A stretch of DNA of 13,627 nucleotides, from the NCBI GenBank assembly GCA_945889575.1, contig CAMDBY010000025.1, positions 1-13,627 of the forward strand. The letters run 5' to 3'. This stretch comes from Bifidobacterium breve. GTDB taxonomy: Bacteria > Actinomycetota > Acidimicrobiia > Acidimicrobiales > Ilumatobacteraceae. Shown here one piece after another: positions 1 through 6,633 of this stretch. A program made the position numbers and the translations under genes. Each line of letters begins with the position of its first letter. Positions within the stretch are counted from its first letter, which is position 1. Under the pieces are notes generated by a model that made no database searches, was not told the origin of the DNA, and saw nothing but the letters and a program-made list of their open reading frames with translations.

Positions 1-726
1 GTTGGCATGGCAAAGAACACCTACGGAACAGGAAGTTTTGTTCTTCTCAATATCGGCACAACATGTCCGACCCCTGCAGATGGAATGCTCACCACTGTTG
101 CGTGGGACCTTGGAGATGGTGCGCCCGTGTATGCGCTTGAGGGAGCAATCTTTGTTACCGGCGCTGCAGTTCAATGGTTACGCGATGGACTTGGCATCAT
201 CAATGATTCTTCCGAGATTGGACCATTGGCCGAATCTGTGCCGGATTCAGGCGGGGTGTGTGTAGTACCAGCCTTTACAGGCTTAGGAAGTCCATGGTGG
301 GACCCGTATGCGCGCGGATCAATCATTGGCATTACTCGCGGCACCACTAAGGCACACATTGCTCGAGCTGTGATTGACGCAATGGTTCATCAAACTCGCG
401 ATGCAATTGATGCAATGAGCCACGCTGGTGGAGTCACCCTTGCCGAACTACGTGTTGATGGTGGCGCTTCTGTGATGGACGCAATGTTGCAACGCCAGTC
501 AGATGCACTGGGCGTACCTGTTTTGCGTCCAACAGATCATGAGACAACCGCACTTGGCGCTGCGTACTTGGCCGGGTTAGCAGAAGGTGTATGGACGAAC
601 CTTGATGAAATTGCTTCGATGTGGACACTCGACAAACGATTCGAGCCCGGCAATCCCGATGCCTCACATGCTCAATGGCTACGGGCCGTGGAACGCTCGC
701 GAAGTTGGGCTAGCCCTGAGTCATAA
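1..726 (+). CDS. glpK: Glycerol kinase, C-terminal half (5' end cut by window edge)
   Basis: Glycerol kinase phosphorylates glycerol to sn-glycerol-3-phosphate with ATP in the cytoplasm. The reading frame is open from base 1, so the ATG at 7 is internal: the first visible residues VGMAKNTYGTGSF are the ATP-binding segment found about halfway along GlpK. Other family signatures follow in order: YALEGAIFVTGAAVQWLRDG, FTGLGSPWWDPYARG, VDGGAS and TALGAAYLAGLAEG. The 241 visible residues are the second FGGY domain of a protein of about 500. The aromatic residue after the GTG loop (the F in GTGSF), which lines the glycerol pocket, is present, unlike in the paralogue at 9788. The gene ends TAA at 724-726 and its last 17 bases overlap the end of the convergent ROK gene. 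No terminator is visible. Identity is sure; whether the missing half is intact cannot be seen. Confidence 0.95.
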   Translation, partial: VGMAKNTYGTGSFVLLNIGTTCPTPADGMLTTVAWDLGDGAPVYALEGAIFVTGAAVQWLRDGLGIINDSSEIGPLAESVPDSGGVCVVPAFTGLGSPWWDPYARGSIIGITRGTTKAHIARAVIDAMVHQTRDAIDAMSHAGGVTLAELRVDGGASVMDAMLQRQSDALGVPVLRPTDHETTALGAAYLAGLAEGVWTNLDEIASMWTLDKRFEPGNPDASHAQWLRAVERSRSWASPES

Positions 727-1570
727 ATAAGGCGCACCCGATTGCGCCAGCGCGCTCTCCCAATGCCGCAACATGCAAAGCAGGATGTGGCCGCGATTCA
801 GATGAATACAACGCTGCAGAAAAACTCTTCGACACAGACTCAAGTACGAATTCGAAGGATTGCACGACACCTCCGCCAATAACAATTACTTCTGGGTCGC
901 AGATATTCGTAAGACTTGCAAGTCCAACCGCAACCCAATCTGCAAAGGCAGCAACAACAGACTGGGCATTATCGTCACCTGATTCAGCCGCCGCAAATAC
1001 ATCTTCGCCGCTCATGCCGCCGCTCAACATTCGCAATGCAGAACCCGATGCGTATCGTTCCCAGCATCCTCGCCTGCCACATACACACAGTTCGCCATTG
1101 TGTTGCACAACCATGTGTCCAATTTCGCCAGCGAATCCATTAGCTCCGCGTTGCAACTGACCGCCCATCACAATGCCGCCACCAATACCCGTACCTAACG
1201 TGACAATTACTGCATTCCTCGCCCCAATCGCAGCACCAGCTTTCCATTCTCCGAATGCCGCCATCGTTGCATCATTTTCAACATGAACACTGATGCCAAG
1301 GCGTGAACGAAGTTCAGGACCGACTGCAATGTTGTGTGCGCCCTTCATATTGGGAGACGCCCGCACGATTCCATCTGGCGTGATTAGTCCGGGGACTCCA
1401 ACACCAAGAGTCTGTGTTCCGGAGAGTTCATGAAACATCGACTCAAGCAGATCAACCAATTCCGACGCATGTGGCGTTGGATATCTGATTTCCTCAAGAA
1501 CTGCACCATGTTCGTCAACACGAACGCCATGGCACTTTGTGCCACCGACATCAATTCCAACGAAACTCAC
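710..1570 (-). CDS. ROK-family glucokinase
   Basis: Likely phosphorylates glucose (or a related hexose) with ATP in the cytoplasm. The 286 residues show the N-terminal phosphate loop GIDVGGTK (5-12), the catalytic aspartate in VENDA (D100), the ATP-site stretch LGTGIGGG (125-132), the sugar-contacting EIGH (149-152) and the ROK zinc motif CVCGRRGCWE (162-171). No DNA-binding N-terminus is present, so this is an enzyme and not a ROK repressor. The start is GTG at 1570; it overlaps the TGA of the upstream SRPBCC gene as GTGA, which implies translational coupling. It is the last gene of the minus-strand cluster. ROK kinases vary in sugar specificity, so glucose is the default rather than a proven substrate; N-acetylmannosamine or fructose kinases look alike. 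Confidence 0.88.
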   Translation of the reverse strand: MSFVGIDVGGTKCHGVRVDEHGAVLEEIRYPTPHASELVDLLESMFHELSGTQTLGVGVPGLITPDGIVRASPNMKGAHNIAVGPELRSRLGISVHVENDATMAAFGEWKAGAAIGARNAVIVTLGTGIGGGIVMGGQLQRGANGFAGEIGHMVVQHNGELCVCGRRGCWERYASGSALRMLSGGMSGEDVFAAAESGDDNAQSVVAAFADWVAVGLASLTNICDPEVIVIGGGVVQSFEFVLESVSKSFSAALYSSESRPHPALHVAALGERAGAIGCALFMTQG

Positions 1571-2001
1571 GACTCGGCGCGAGCCTTCAGTTCTTTGACT
1601 GCTTCAATGAGAATTCGCGCTTCTGCACGACGCTTCACAAAACCAGGCAACGGAACCACAAGTTCCAGTTCCAGTTCATAAAAGACTTGAGTGCCACCAT
1701 CAACTTCAACAAACGAATACGCGCCGTTGAGCGCACGCATGATGTCGCCTTCCACCAGATGCCATGACAGACGAGACGGCTGTTGTGAATAGTCATATTC
1801 AAGTGTGTAACGCGTGCTGCGACCAAGAGCCGATGCGCGATATTCGACCCGAAGGCCACGACCGTCATTGTCGCGTGTCAACACATTTGCTTCCTTGACA
1901 TCTTTGGCCCAATCGGGGTAATTCTCGAAGCCGAGAACAACATCCCAACATGCATTGAGTGGGGCCGAGATGAGGGTGGTCTGTGCAGCGCGGTCAGTCA
2001 T
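1567..2001 (-). CDS. SRPBCC (polyketide cyclase/START-like) family protein
   Basis: A 144-residue single-domain protein of the SRPBCC helix-grip fold, which binds hydrophobic ligands in a deep cavity. Visible family features are the N-terminal strand AAQTTLISAPLNACWDVV, the FENYPDW turn near residues 25-31, alternating strands through YRASALGRSTRYTLEYDY, and a long C-terminal helix ending RILIEAVKELKARAES. I start at the ATG at 2001, four bases after the upstream stop. An in-frame ATG at 2112 would add 37 residues unlike the family and overlap the upstream gene by more than 100 bases. The gene overlaps the ROK kinase by 4 bp. Mycobacteria carry a similar small SRPBCC protein (Rv2185c, TB16.3) near PimB (Rv2188c), so this neighbourhood may be ancestral; that comparison is from memory. 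Ligand unknown; a role in envelope lipid handling is a guess. Confidence 0.82.
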   Translation of the reverse strand: MTDRAAQTTLISAPLNACWDVVLGFENYPDWAKDVKEANVLTRDNDGRGLRVEYRASALGRSTRYTLEYDYSQQPSRLSWHLVEGDIMRALNGAYSFVEVDGGTQVFYELELELVVPLPGFVKRRAEARILIEAVKELKARAES

Positions 2002-2005
2002 AGTT

Positions 2006-2506
2006 CTAATCTTGACCGCTCGCGGGCTCTTGAAGTGGCACCTCGCCGGAATCACCGAGTTGGCGAGGGGCAAAAGTGCCATGCGTGGCTCCCCACAGAC
2101 CATTAAGACCAAGGCCCATCATGGGAGCCAAGACCCCAAATGCCAGTGTGCTGCCTGTACGACCATCTGTGGTCGTGCGACTAATTGCCGTGACGACTGC
2201 AACCACTACCTGAACTCCGAGGGCACCGTTCATCAGTCGTGCAACAGATTGTGGGGCACAATCATCAACCAGAAAATACAGGGCTGCTACCGAAATGTTG
2301 TCTGTACGGCTTCGTTGTACTGCAGTCCAGTAGCCCCATAAAAACGCAACGATGCCGACTGTAAAACAGCTCAGACTCACTGCAACACCAATGGGCTTCC
2401 ACGGAGCCGTGAAAGCGACTGCAGCAACGATTGACATCGTCACAAAGACAGCGGTAAACGCAAGATTGCATTTGATGAGGAATGACCCTGGCATGACATC
2501 CATCAT
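2006..2506 (-). CDS. Four-helix membrane protein of unknown function
   Basis: I do not recognise a named family. The 166 residues contain four probable membrane helices, at about 15-33, 38-62, 91-108 and 119-140. After helix 2 comes a basic turn (QRSRTD) and a semi-hydrophobic stretch, ISVAALYFLVDD. Helix 4 is glycine and methionine rich (APMMGLGLNGLWGATHG), and a short soluble tail of about 25 residues follows. There is no cleavable signal and no catalytic motif that I can see. The first ATG (2506) overlaps the stop of the mannosyltransferase gene as ATGA; a second ATG follows directly. The gene sits between a PimB-like enzyme that acts at the inner face of the membrane and an SRPBCC protein, so a role in envelope or lipid metabolism is plausible but not shown. 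Confidence 0.75.
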   Translation of the reverse strand: MMDVMPGSFLIKCNLAFTAVFVTMSIVAAVAFTAPWKPIGVAVSLSCFTVGIVAFLWGYWTAVQRSRTDNISVAALYFLVDDCAPQSVARLMNGALGVQVVVAVVTAISRTTTDGRTGSTLAFGVLAPMMGLGLNGLWGATHGTFAPRQLGDSGEVPLQEPASGQD

Positions 2507-3624
2507 TGCCCAACCTTTAGCACTTGTCCCAAACGCGCTGCAAGAACTGAGTATTCAAATTCAGATTCGGCACGAGCACGCGAGGCAACAGCCATAGAGG
2601 CACGTAAGGAATCATCATCAAAAATTGTGGCGATGCGAGCAGCCAAACCTGACGCATCGGTCGGGTTTGACATGACATAGCCAGTGACCCCATCAAGAAC
2701 TGCCTCTGCAGCTCCCCCGCTGTCGCCTGCAATTTGCGGCACTCCACATGCGGCGGCTTCGACAAACACGATGCCAAAACCTTCTTGCTCGAGACCTGCC
2801 CAACGATTACGACACATCATTGAAAAAATATCTGCGCATCCATACAACGCGGGAACGTCATCGTGTTCAACGCGCCCTAAGAAGGTCACTGGAGCCTTTA
2901 ATTCATCAGCCAATTTTCGTAGTCGATCTTCATCCCGACCCGTGCTAGCGATTGCTAAACGTAAGCGTGGCCGATGTGGCGCCAGTTGCGCAACAGCGCG
3001 AATCACAGTGTCGAAGCCTTTGCGAGGCACAAGCCTGCTGAATCCCAGAATTATTTCATCTTCGGCATCAAAACCAAATCGTGCACGTGCCGCCTTCTTG
3101 CTAGCAGCATCCAACGGAACAAATCTTTGTGTGTCGACACCAGGCGGAACAATGGTGGAGGGCAGTGCGCGCCCTGCGGCATGGTCGCCTTCTGTTGCCG
3201 GATACCCACCAGCAGCGATGATGTGTTCTGCACCACGCAATACATGTCCTAAAACTTGGCGAGACAATGGCAACCGGCCAGGCACCGTGACCTCTGCACC
3301 GTGCAATACAACCATGTAGGGAACAGACAATCGTGGCCCCACCAGACCTAAAGGAAGGGCCGGATCAAGCACGACAAAGTCAGCACCGAATTCTTTGACC
3401 ATTGCGTTGATGCGTTGCACCATCCATGGGTGAGGCAACAACACTGGTTCGCGTGTTCGTTCAATGCGATACGGCTCACTTGCATCGAATACCGCGGCGG
3501 CAGCATGAGGGCTTGTAAGCACAGCAAAGGAGTCAGGCGGCAATCGACGCCACCATTCCCACAACAGTGACTGAATGCCGCCAATTTTGGGAGGAAAATC
3601 ATTGGTGACGAGAAGATGTTTCAT
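2503..3624 (-). CDS. pimB: GT4 glycosyltransferase, PimB-type phosphatidylinositol mannoside mannosyltransferase
   Basis: Likely transfers mannose from GDP-mannose to phosphatidylinositol monomannoside on the cytoplasmic face of the membrane, an early step of PIM/lipomannan synthesis. The 373-residue GT-B protein opens with VTNDFPPKIGGIQS (6-19), the acceptor-side glycine loop typical of PimB. It continues with HGAE (108-111) and VPPGVD (159-164). The donor-site motif SRLVPRKG supplies the arginine (R197) and lysine (K202) that bind the GDP-mannose phosphates in GT4 enzymes. The EX7E motif is EGFGIVFVE (281-289), followed by ACGVPQIAGDSGGAAEAV. The C-terminal helix crossing back to the N-lobe ends at KVGQ. 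Both ends overlap neighbours as ATGA (queG upstream, the membrane protein downstream). Homology to PimB (Rv2188c) is strong, but actinobacterial GT4 paralogues differ in acceptor, so the exact lipid is inferred. Confidence 0.82.
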   Translation of the reverse strand: MKHLLVTNDFPPKIGGIQSLLWEWWRRLPPDSFAVLTSPHAAAAVFDASEPYRIERTREPVLLPHPWMVQRINAMVKEFGADFVVLDPALPLGLVGPRLSVPYMVVLHGAEVTVPGRLPLSRQVLGHVLRGAEHIIAAGGYPATEGDHAAGRALPSTIVPPGVDTQRFVPLDAASKKAARARFGFDAEDEIILGFSRLVPRKGFDTVIRAVAQLAPHRPRLRLAIASTGRDEDRLRKLADELKAPVTFLGRVEHDDVPALYGCADIFSMMCRNRWAGLEQEGFGIVFVEAAACGVPQIAGDSGGAAEAVLDGVTGYVMSNPTDASGLAARIATIFDDDSLRASMAVASRARAESEFEYSVLAARLGQVLKVGQ

Positions 3625-4778
3625 AGGCCTTCCCGCAAGGTTGGCAGATGCAGCAACTCATCGCGCACCATGGGGTCAGAATCTGCATGATTGATGAGAT
3701 GACTAAGACCTAATCTGGCTGCAGCCCACACCGCATGAGCACGCAATTCGCTTCGGGTGTGCGAAATATATTTGCGGATGGCATTAACTACATCAGGATC
3801 ACTGGGGTTACCGATATTGCCAAGAACGATCAGCAAGTTTCGCCGAATCCATGTCATGTCACGTTTATGCACATACCAACGCTGACATGATGCGTTTAGG
3901 GACTCGTCATCCATTGACAACCAAGTCAATACTTCAACAATCGATTGAAGTTGTTCTGTTGATTCACTCAACTCGGTTCGTCGTGTAGGAGGACATGCAG
4001 TTTGGCAATCGTCACAGCCATAGATTCGGTCATGAAGTGCGACGCGATAGTCACGATCAAAAATTCCTGGCTTTTGAAGCAACCATGACAAACACTTGTT
4101 TGCATCGATGACGCCGTTTTTAACAATTGCTCCCGTTGGACATGCAGGTATGCAGCGAGAACACGCCCCACATCCGTCATCAATAGGCGTAGACACTGGA
4201 AGAACTGCGGTTGTAATCACGCACCCAATCACAAAGAAGCTTCCGTGCCCAGGCAATAAAATGTTTGCATTCTTGCCAAACCAACCAAGGCCAGCTAGCC
4301 ACGCTGCTTCGCGATCAACCATCGCATTGTCATCTGCAAATACGACAGCGCGATGACCGTCACGCCGTAAGCGTTCAGCAATGACAGAGAGCGAATCTTT
4401 GAGGTGGCCATAATGATCTAGCCATGCATAGCGAGCAACTCTTGCTAATGGAGATGACGAACCGACATCTGGATGATCGCTTATTGCATATGAGCGAACA
4501 CCAACAATGATTGATTGCGCACCATCAAGATGTTGAATCGGCGTAGTTGAACGTTCCGGACGTAAAAACGTAAATTTCATGTCGTTGACAAGATCATCAT
4601 CGATGCGGTTCTGAATCTGCTGACGTGCGCGATGCATCTCGTCGGCCGGAGCTACGCCGAGTGAATGAAGGCCAGCTTCCTGACCGATGGCATGCAGTTG
4701 CGCCCAATACTCAGGTCCCTGGGGGGCGACTCGAGAGACGACTGTGGGATTACGGGAGGAAGATTTAGCCAACGGCAC
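3621..4778 (-). CDS. queG: Epoxyqueuosine reductase QueG-like iron-sulfur protein
   Basis: QueG is a cobalamin and 4Fe-4S enzyme that reduces epoxyqueuosine to queuosine in tRNA. Taking the GTG at 4778 as start gives 385 residues, close to E. coli QueG (379). Features in that numbering: N-terminal cap LHAIGQEAGLHSLGVAPA; catalytic aspartate in FADDNAMVDREA (about D149) just before GLGWFGKN; cluster one C203xxC206xxC209xxxC213P; C229 and RIYGCDDCQTACP (C255, C258, C262) for cluster two; then HEAT-like helices near the end. The usual SYLTIE segment is SWLLQ here, and the CPWN after the last cysteine is CPPT. An ATG at 4874 would add 32 residues and overlap the preceding small gene by 110 bases, so I prefer 4778 (or TTG 4772), though neither has a clear Shine-Dalgarno site. 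The stop overlaps the mannosyltransferase start as ATGA. Whether the substrate is really epoxyqueuosine depends on tgt and queA elsewhere in the genome. Confidence 0.82.
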   Translation of the reverse strand: MPLAKSSSRNPTVVSRVAPQGPEYWAQLHAIGQEAGLHSLGVAPADEMHRARQQIQNRIDDDLVNDMKFTFLRPERSTTPIQHLDGAQSIIVGVRSYAISDHPDVGSSSPLARVARYAWLDHYGHLKDSLSVIAERLRRDGHRAVVFADDNAMVDREAAWLAGLGWFGKNANILLPGHGSFFVIGCVITTAVLPVSTPIDDGCGACSRCIPACPTGAIVKNGVIDANKCLSWLLQKPGIFDRDYRVALHDRIYGCDDCQTACPPTRRTELSESTEQLQSIVEVLTWLSMDDESLNASCQRWYVHKRDMTWIRRNLLIVLGNIGNPSDPDVVNAIRKYISHTRSELRAHAVWAAARLGLSHLINHADSDPMVRDELLHLPTLREGL

Positions 4779-5001
4779 GGTGCCGAAGCGTAGGCACCAA
4801 ACCGGCCTGAGCGAGCAACCTAATTTCCCGAAGTTCCTGAAGGTCAAGAACGACAGCCCCTTCAGATGGAGCATCGCAGAGGAAAGTCATGATGCAATCA
4901 CCGCAGGCATCGGTGTCTGCCATGACACAGGTGGCACACGAGATCATGAGAACAGGTTCGTACTGAGGGGCTTCGGTGAGGGTGAGAGGCGTGATGTCCA
5001 T
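4765..5001 (-). CDS. Small four-cysteine protein, probable metal-binding
   Basis: A 78-residue protein with no named family that I can assign. Its core is C22-A-T-C25, seven residues, then C33-G-D-C36, with a fifth cysteine at 42 in TFLCD. Paired CxxC knuckles at this spacing suggest a zinc or iron site of rubredoxin or zinc-ribbon type. After the knuckles comes GAVVLDLQELREIRLLAQAG, which should form a strand and an amphipathic helix, and a basic end (LRHRAVG). I recall similar short proteins in other actinobacteria. The pattern of conserved cysteines and the clean fit between trpD (40-base gap) and queG (14-base overlap) argue that it is translated. No Shine-Dalgarno site precedes the ATG; a 5-bp hairpin sits there instead. 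An internal ATG at 4947 is the alternative start. Being next to QueG, it might supply electrons, but that is speculation. Confidence 0.78.
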   Translation of the reverse strand: MDITPLTLTEAPQYEPVLMISCATCVMADTDACGDCIMTFLCDAPSEGAVVLDLQELREIRLLAQAGLVPTLRHRAVG

Positions 5002-5030
5002 GTCACAAGAGTGACGAAAGGGTGTGACAC
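5001..5030 (-). promoter_or_regulatory. Overlapping inverted repeats in the trpD-to-cysteine-protein leader
   Basis: Read on the minus strand, the leader contains TGTCAC (5029-5024), GTCAC (5015-5011) and GTGACA (5006-5001). The last element can pair with either of the first two: GTCAC-TCTT-GTGAC makes a tight 5-bp hairpin ending at the start codon, while TGTCAC with GTGACA makes a 6-bp stem over 17 bases. The region where a ribosome site should lie is thus taken up by a possible hairpin. This could be a translational control element, a protein operator, or chance. Confidence 0.3.
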
Positions 5031-5041
5031 GGTTCCCTTCG

Positions 5042-6106
5042 TTAGACCTGCATGCGTTCGGCTTCAGCCGTACTAACGGCTACAACCTTGGCCAACATGC
5101 TTGCTGCCGCACCCGAATCGATGGTGGCGCGAGCCACATCGATACCGTCAGCCACTGACCCAACATGGTTGGCAACAAAGAGCGCGCACCCGGCATTAAA
5201 GGTCACGATGTCACGAACAGCTCCCGTTTTACCAGCGAACAGATCATTCATAATGGCCAAGTTGTCCGTGGCGTCTCCCCCTCGAATATCTGCCAGCAAG
5301 GAGCGAGTAATTCCGAAATCAGCAGCGTCGATTTCGAATCGAGAAATGTTGCCATCTCGCAATTCATACACAATGTTCGGACCACTGACAGCAAGTTCAT
5401 CAAGTCCGCCATGGCCATGCACAACCCATGCACTGGTGACATGACGAGAGGTCAATGACCCCACCATTGCCTCCATCATGTTTGGCATCGCAACGCCCAC
5501 CAACATGTTTGAGATCGGCGCTGGGTTCGCCATCGGCCCGAGCAAATTAAATACAGTTGGCACTCCGATTTCACGACGCGACGGGCCTGTGTAGCGAAAA
5601 GCAGGATGAAAATGAGCCGCTAAGCAAAAACCAAACCCAGTTGCAGCGATTGATGCTTCCACTCCTTGAGGATCAAGCTCGATTGCCACGCCTGCAGCTT
5701 CAAGCAAATCAGCTGCGCCACACTTTGATGATGCTGCTCTATTGCCGTGTTTACATACAGGCACGCCAGCTGCAGCCACAACCAACGCTGACATCGTTGA
5801 CACATTGACGGTGTTGCTCTTGTCTCCACCGGTACCAACTATGTCAATGGCGCGTGATGCCTGTTCCGCACTGAGATGAACTTTCATGCCAGCTGAACGA
5901 ACAGCATGCAACATGCCTTCAAGTTCTTGAATTGTTTCTCCCTTTGCGCGCATTGCAACGACAAAGGCAGTCATCTGAGATGGCGTTGCATTTCCGTTCA
6001 ATATTTGCGTGATGGCAGATTCTGCCTGCGCAGCGTCAAGATCGCGTCGATCCAAAATGTGGGCCAGCAAGGTGGGCCAGCCAATGAATTCGTGGGAATG
6101 CGCCAT
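5042..6106 (-). CDS. trpD: Anthranilate phosphoribosyltransferase
   Basis: Transfers phosphoribose from PRPP to anthranilate, the second step of tryptophan synthesis after chorismate, in the cytoplasm. The 354 residues match full-length TrpD. A helical N-terminal dimer domain includes LNGNATPSQMTAFVVAMRAKG (37-57, with the MRAKGET stretch). The PRPP loop is DIVGTGGDKSNTVNVST (88-104), and the anthranilate and PRPP segment is KHGNRAASSKCGAADLLEAAG (119-139, usually KHGNRSVSSKSGSADVLEALG). Then follow HFHPAFR, GVPTVFNLLGPMANPA and HGHGGLDELA. All catalytic motifs are present. It stands apart from other trp genes: whiB ends 11 bases upstream and the four-cysteine gene begins 40 bases downstream. 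The ATG at 6106 has only a weak GGGTG upstream. Separate trpD genes are common in actinobacteria, so its position is not proof of a non-tryptophan role. Confidence 0.95.
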   Translation of the reverse strand: MAHSHEFIGWPTLLAHILDRRDLDAAQAESAITQILNGNATPSQMTAFVVAMRAKGETIQELEGMLHAVRSAGMKVHLSAEQASRAIDIVGTGGDKSNTVNVSTMSALVVAAAGVPVCKHGNRAASSKCGAADLLEAAGVAIELDPQGVEASIAATGFGFCLAAHFHPAFRYTGPSRREIGVPTVFNLLGPMANPAPISNMLVGVAMPNMMEAMVGSLTSRHVTSAWVVHGHGGLDELAVSGPNIVYELRDGNISRFEIDAADFGITRSLLADIRGGDATDNLAIMNDLFAGKTGAVRDIVTFNAGCALFVANHVGSVADGIDVARATIDSGAAASMLAKVVAVSTAEAERMQV

Positions 6107-6117
6107 GCACCCAGTAT

Positions 6118-6357
6118 CTACGCTGTGCGACGTCTTTGACGAATAATTCTGCGGCGCTCCCGTTCCGTGGCACCGCCCCAGACTCCGTCTTTTTCACGAA
6201 CAGCGATGGCGTGCTCGAGACATGACGCCCGCACCATGCACGAACTACATATTGATTTGGCTTCTTCTGCAGCTGCATCAGAGTCAGGAAAAAACACGTC
6301 AGGGTCCAAGCCGTTACATGCCCCTTGGTGCCGCCACGACAGATCTGTTCCGAACAT
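6118..6357 (-). CDS. WhiB-family iron-sulfur transcription regulator
   Basis: WhiB-like proteins bind a redox- and NO-sensitive 4Fe-4S cluster and usually regulate transcription by binding region 4 of the principal sigma factor. The four cluster cysteines are C14, C37, C40 and C46 (spacing C-x22-C-x2-C-x5-C). They are followed by the GVWGG turn (58-62) and a basic tail, TERERRRIIRQRRRTA, that would contact DNA. DPDVFFPD (19-26) is the usual segment after the first cysteine. At 79 residues it is a short, complete member with no N-terminal extension. The ATG at 6357 has a strong ribosome site, GAGGGGGG, five bases upstream. It heads the minus-strand cluster, 11 bases before trpD, so autoregulation would affect all eight genes. 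I cannot place it in a WhiB subclass with confidence; it resembles the WhiB1/WhiB2 type. Confidence 0.95.
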   Translation of the reverse strand: MFGTDLSWRHQGACNGLDPDVFFPDSDAAAEEAKSICSSCMVRASCLEHAIAVREKDGVWGGATERERRRIIRQRRRTA

Positions 6358-6397
6358 CGAAACCCCCCTCAGTCACGGAGAAAATCCCCGCATGGGC

Positions 6398-6427
6398 AGT
6401 GTATGTGTCGAGCGTCACATCTGTCTA
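6398..6427 (-). promoter_or_regulatory. whiB promoter (TAGACA-18-TACACT)
   Basis: On the minus strand a -35 TAGACA (6427-6422, five of six consensus bases) lies 18 bases from a -10 TACACT (6403-6398). Transcription would begin near 6391, about 34 bases before the whiB ATG, leaving room for the GAGGGGGG ribosome site. The octamer CATACACT at the -10 recurs at the proposed rnpB promoter. It is the only convincing promoter I see for the eight-gene minus-strand cluster. Confidence 0.6.
6404..6419. promoter_or_regulatory. CRP-like operator in the whiB promoter spacer
   Basis: The 16-base sequence TGTGTCGAGCGTCACA matches the CRP/FNR-family consensus TGTGA-N6-TCACA at nine of ten positions (fifth base T for A). 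It fills nearly the whole 18-base spacer between the whiB -35 and -10, so bound protein should repress this promoter. M. tuberculosis whiB1 is a known CRP (Rv3676) target, which makes the match more credible. The site is also about 215-230 bases upstream of the glpD start. Confidence 0.45.
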
Positions 6428-6633
6428 GTCCGACTTTTCGAGCAGGGAGACTGTTTTTCTCATCTGGCTCACGGGCGCAAACCAGTCTCAAGTTCGTTTC
6501 AGGTTGCATCAGACAATTGAGATGCTGCTAAGAGGTTCGGCTACATGTTGGGCGGCGATTGACCCACGAACGTGCGATCCGTCTGCGAAACACAGAATTC
6601 TTTCAAAAGTTCAGACCCAATAGGCTCTGTCTC

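Larger units (their letters stand above)
6358..6633. other. Divergent intergenic region between whiB and glpD
   Basis: This 276-base gap holds the whiB ribosome site, promoter and CRP-like operator at its left end. Further right is an inverted repeat GAGACTG (6447-6453) / CAGTCTC (6483-6489) separated by 29 bases, and a -35-like TTGAGA at 6517-6522 with no good -10 at 16-18 bases. Near the right end, TAGGCT (6621-6626) lies where a -10 would give a leaderless glpD message starting at or beside the GTG at 6634; its -35 is poor. A TTG at 6559 is in frame with glpD, so the gap could be shorter. Confidence 0.5.

Noticed and set aside
1..726. Treating the ATG at 7 as the start of a short glycerol-kinase gene
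   Set aside because: The frame is open to base 1 and the first residues are a mid-protein motif, so the gene is simply cut by the window edge.
2002..2112. Longer SRPBCC protein starting at 2112
   Set aside because: The extra 37 residues lie inside the membrane-protein gene in another frame and do not resemble the family; the ATG at 2001 fits gene spacing.
4779..4874. N-terminal extension of QueG from the ATG at 4874
   Set aside because: It would overlap the four-cysteine gene by 110 bases and add 32 residues that do not look like QueG; the family N-terminus begins after 4778.
6447..6489. GAGACTG/CAGTCTC inverted repeat as a terminator or operator
   Set aside because: Seven-base arms 29 bases apart with no T-tract; could easily be chance in 276 bases.
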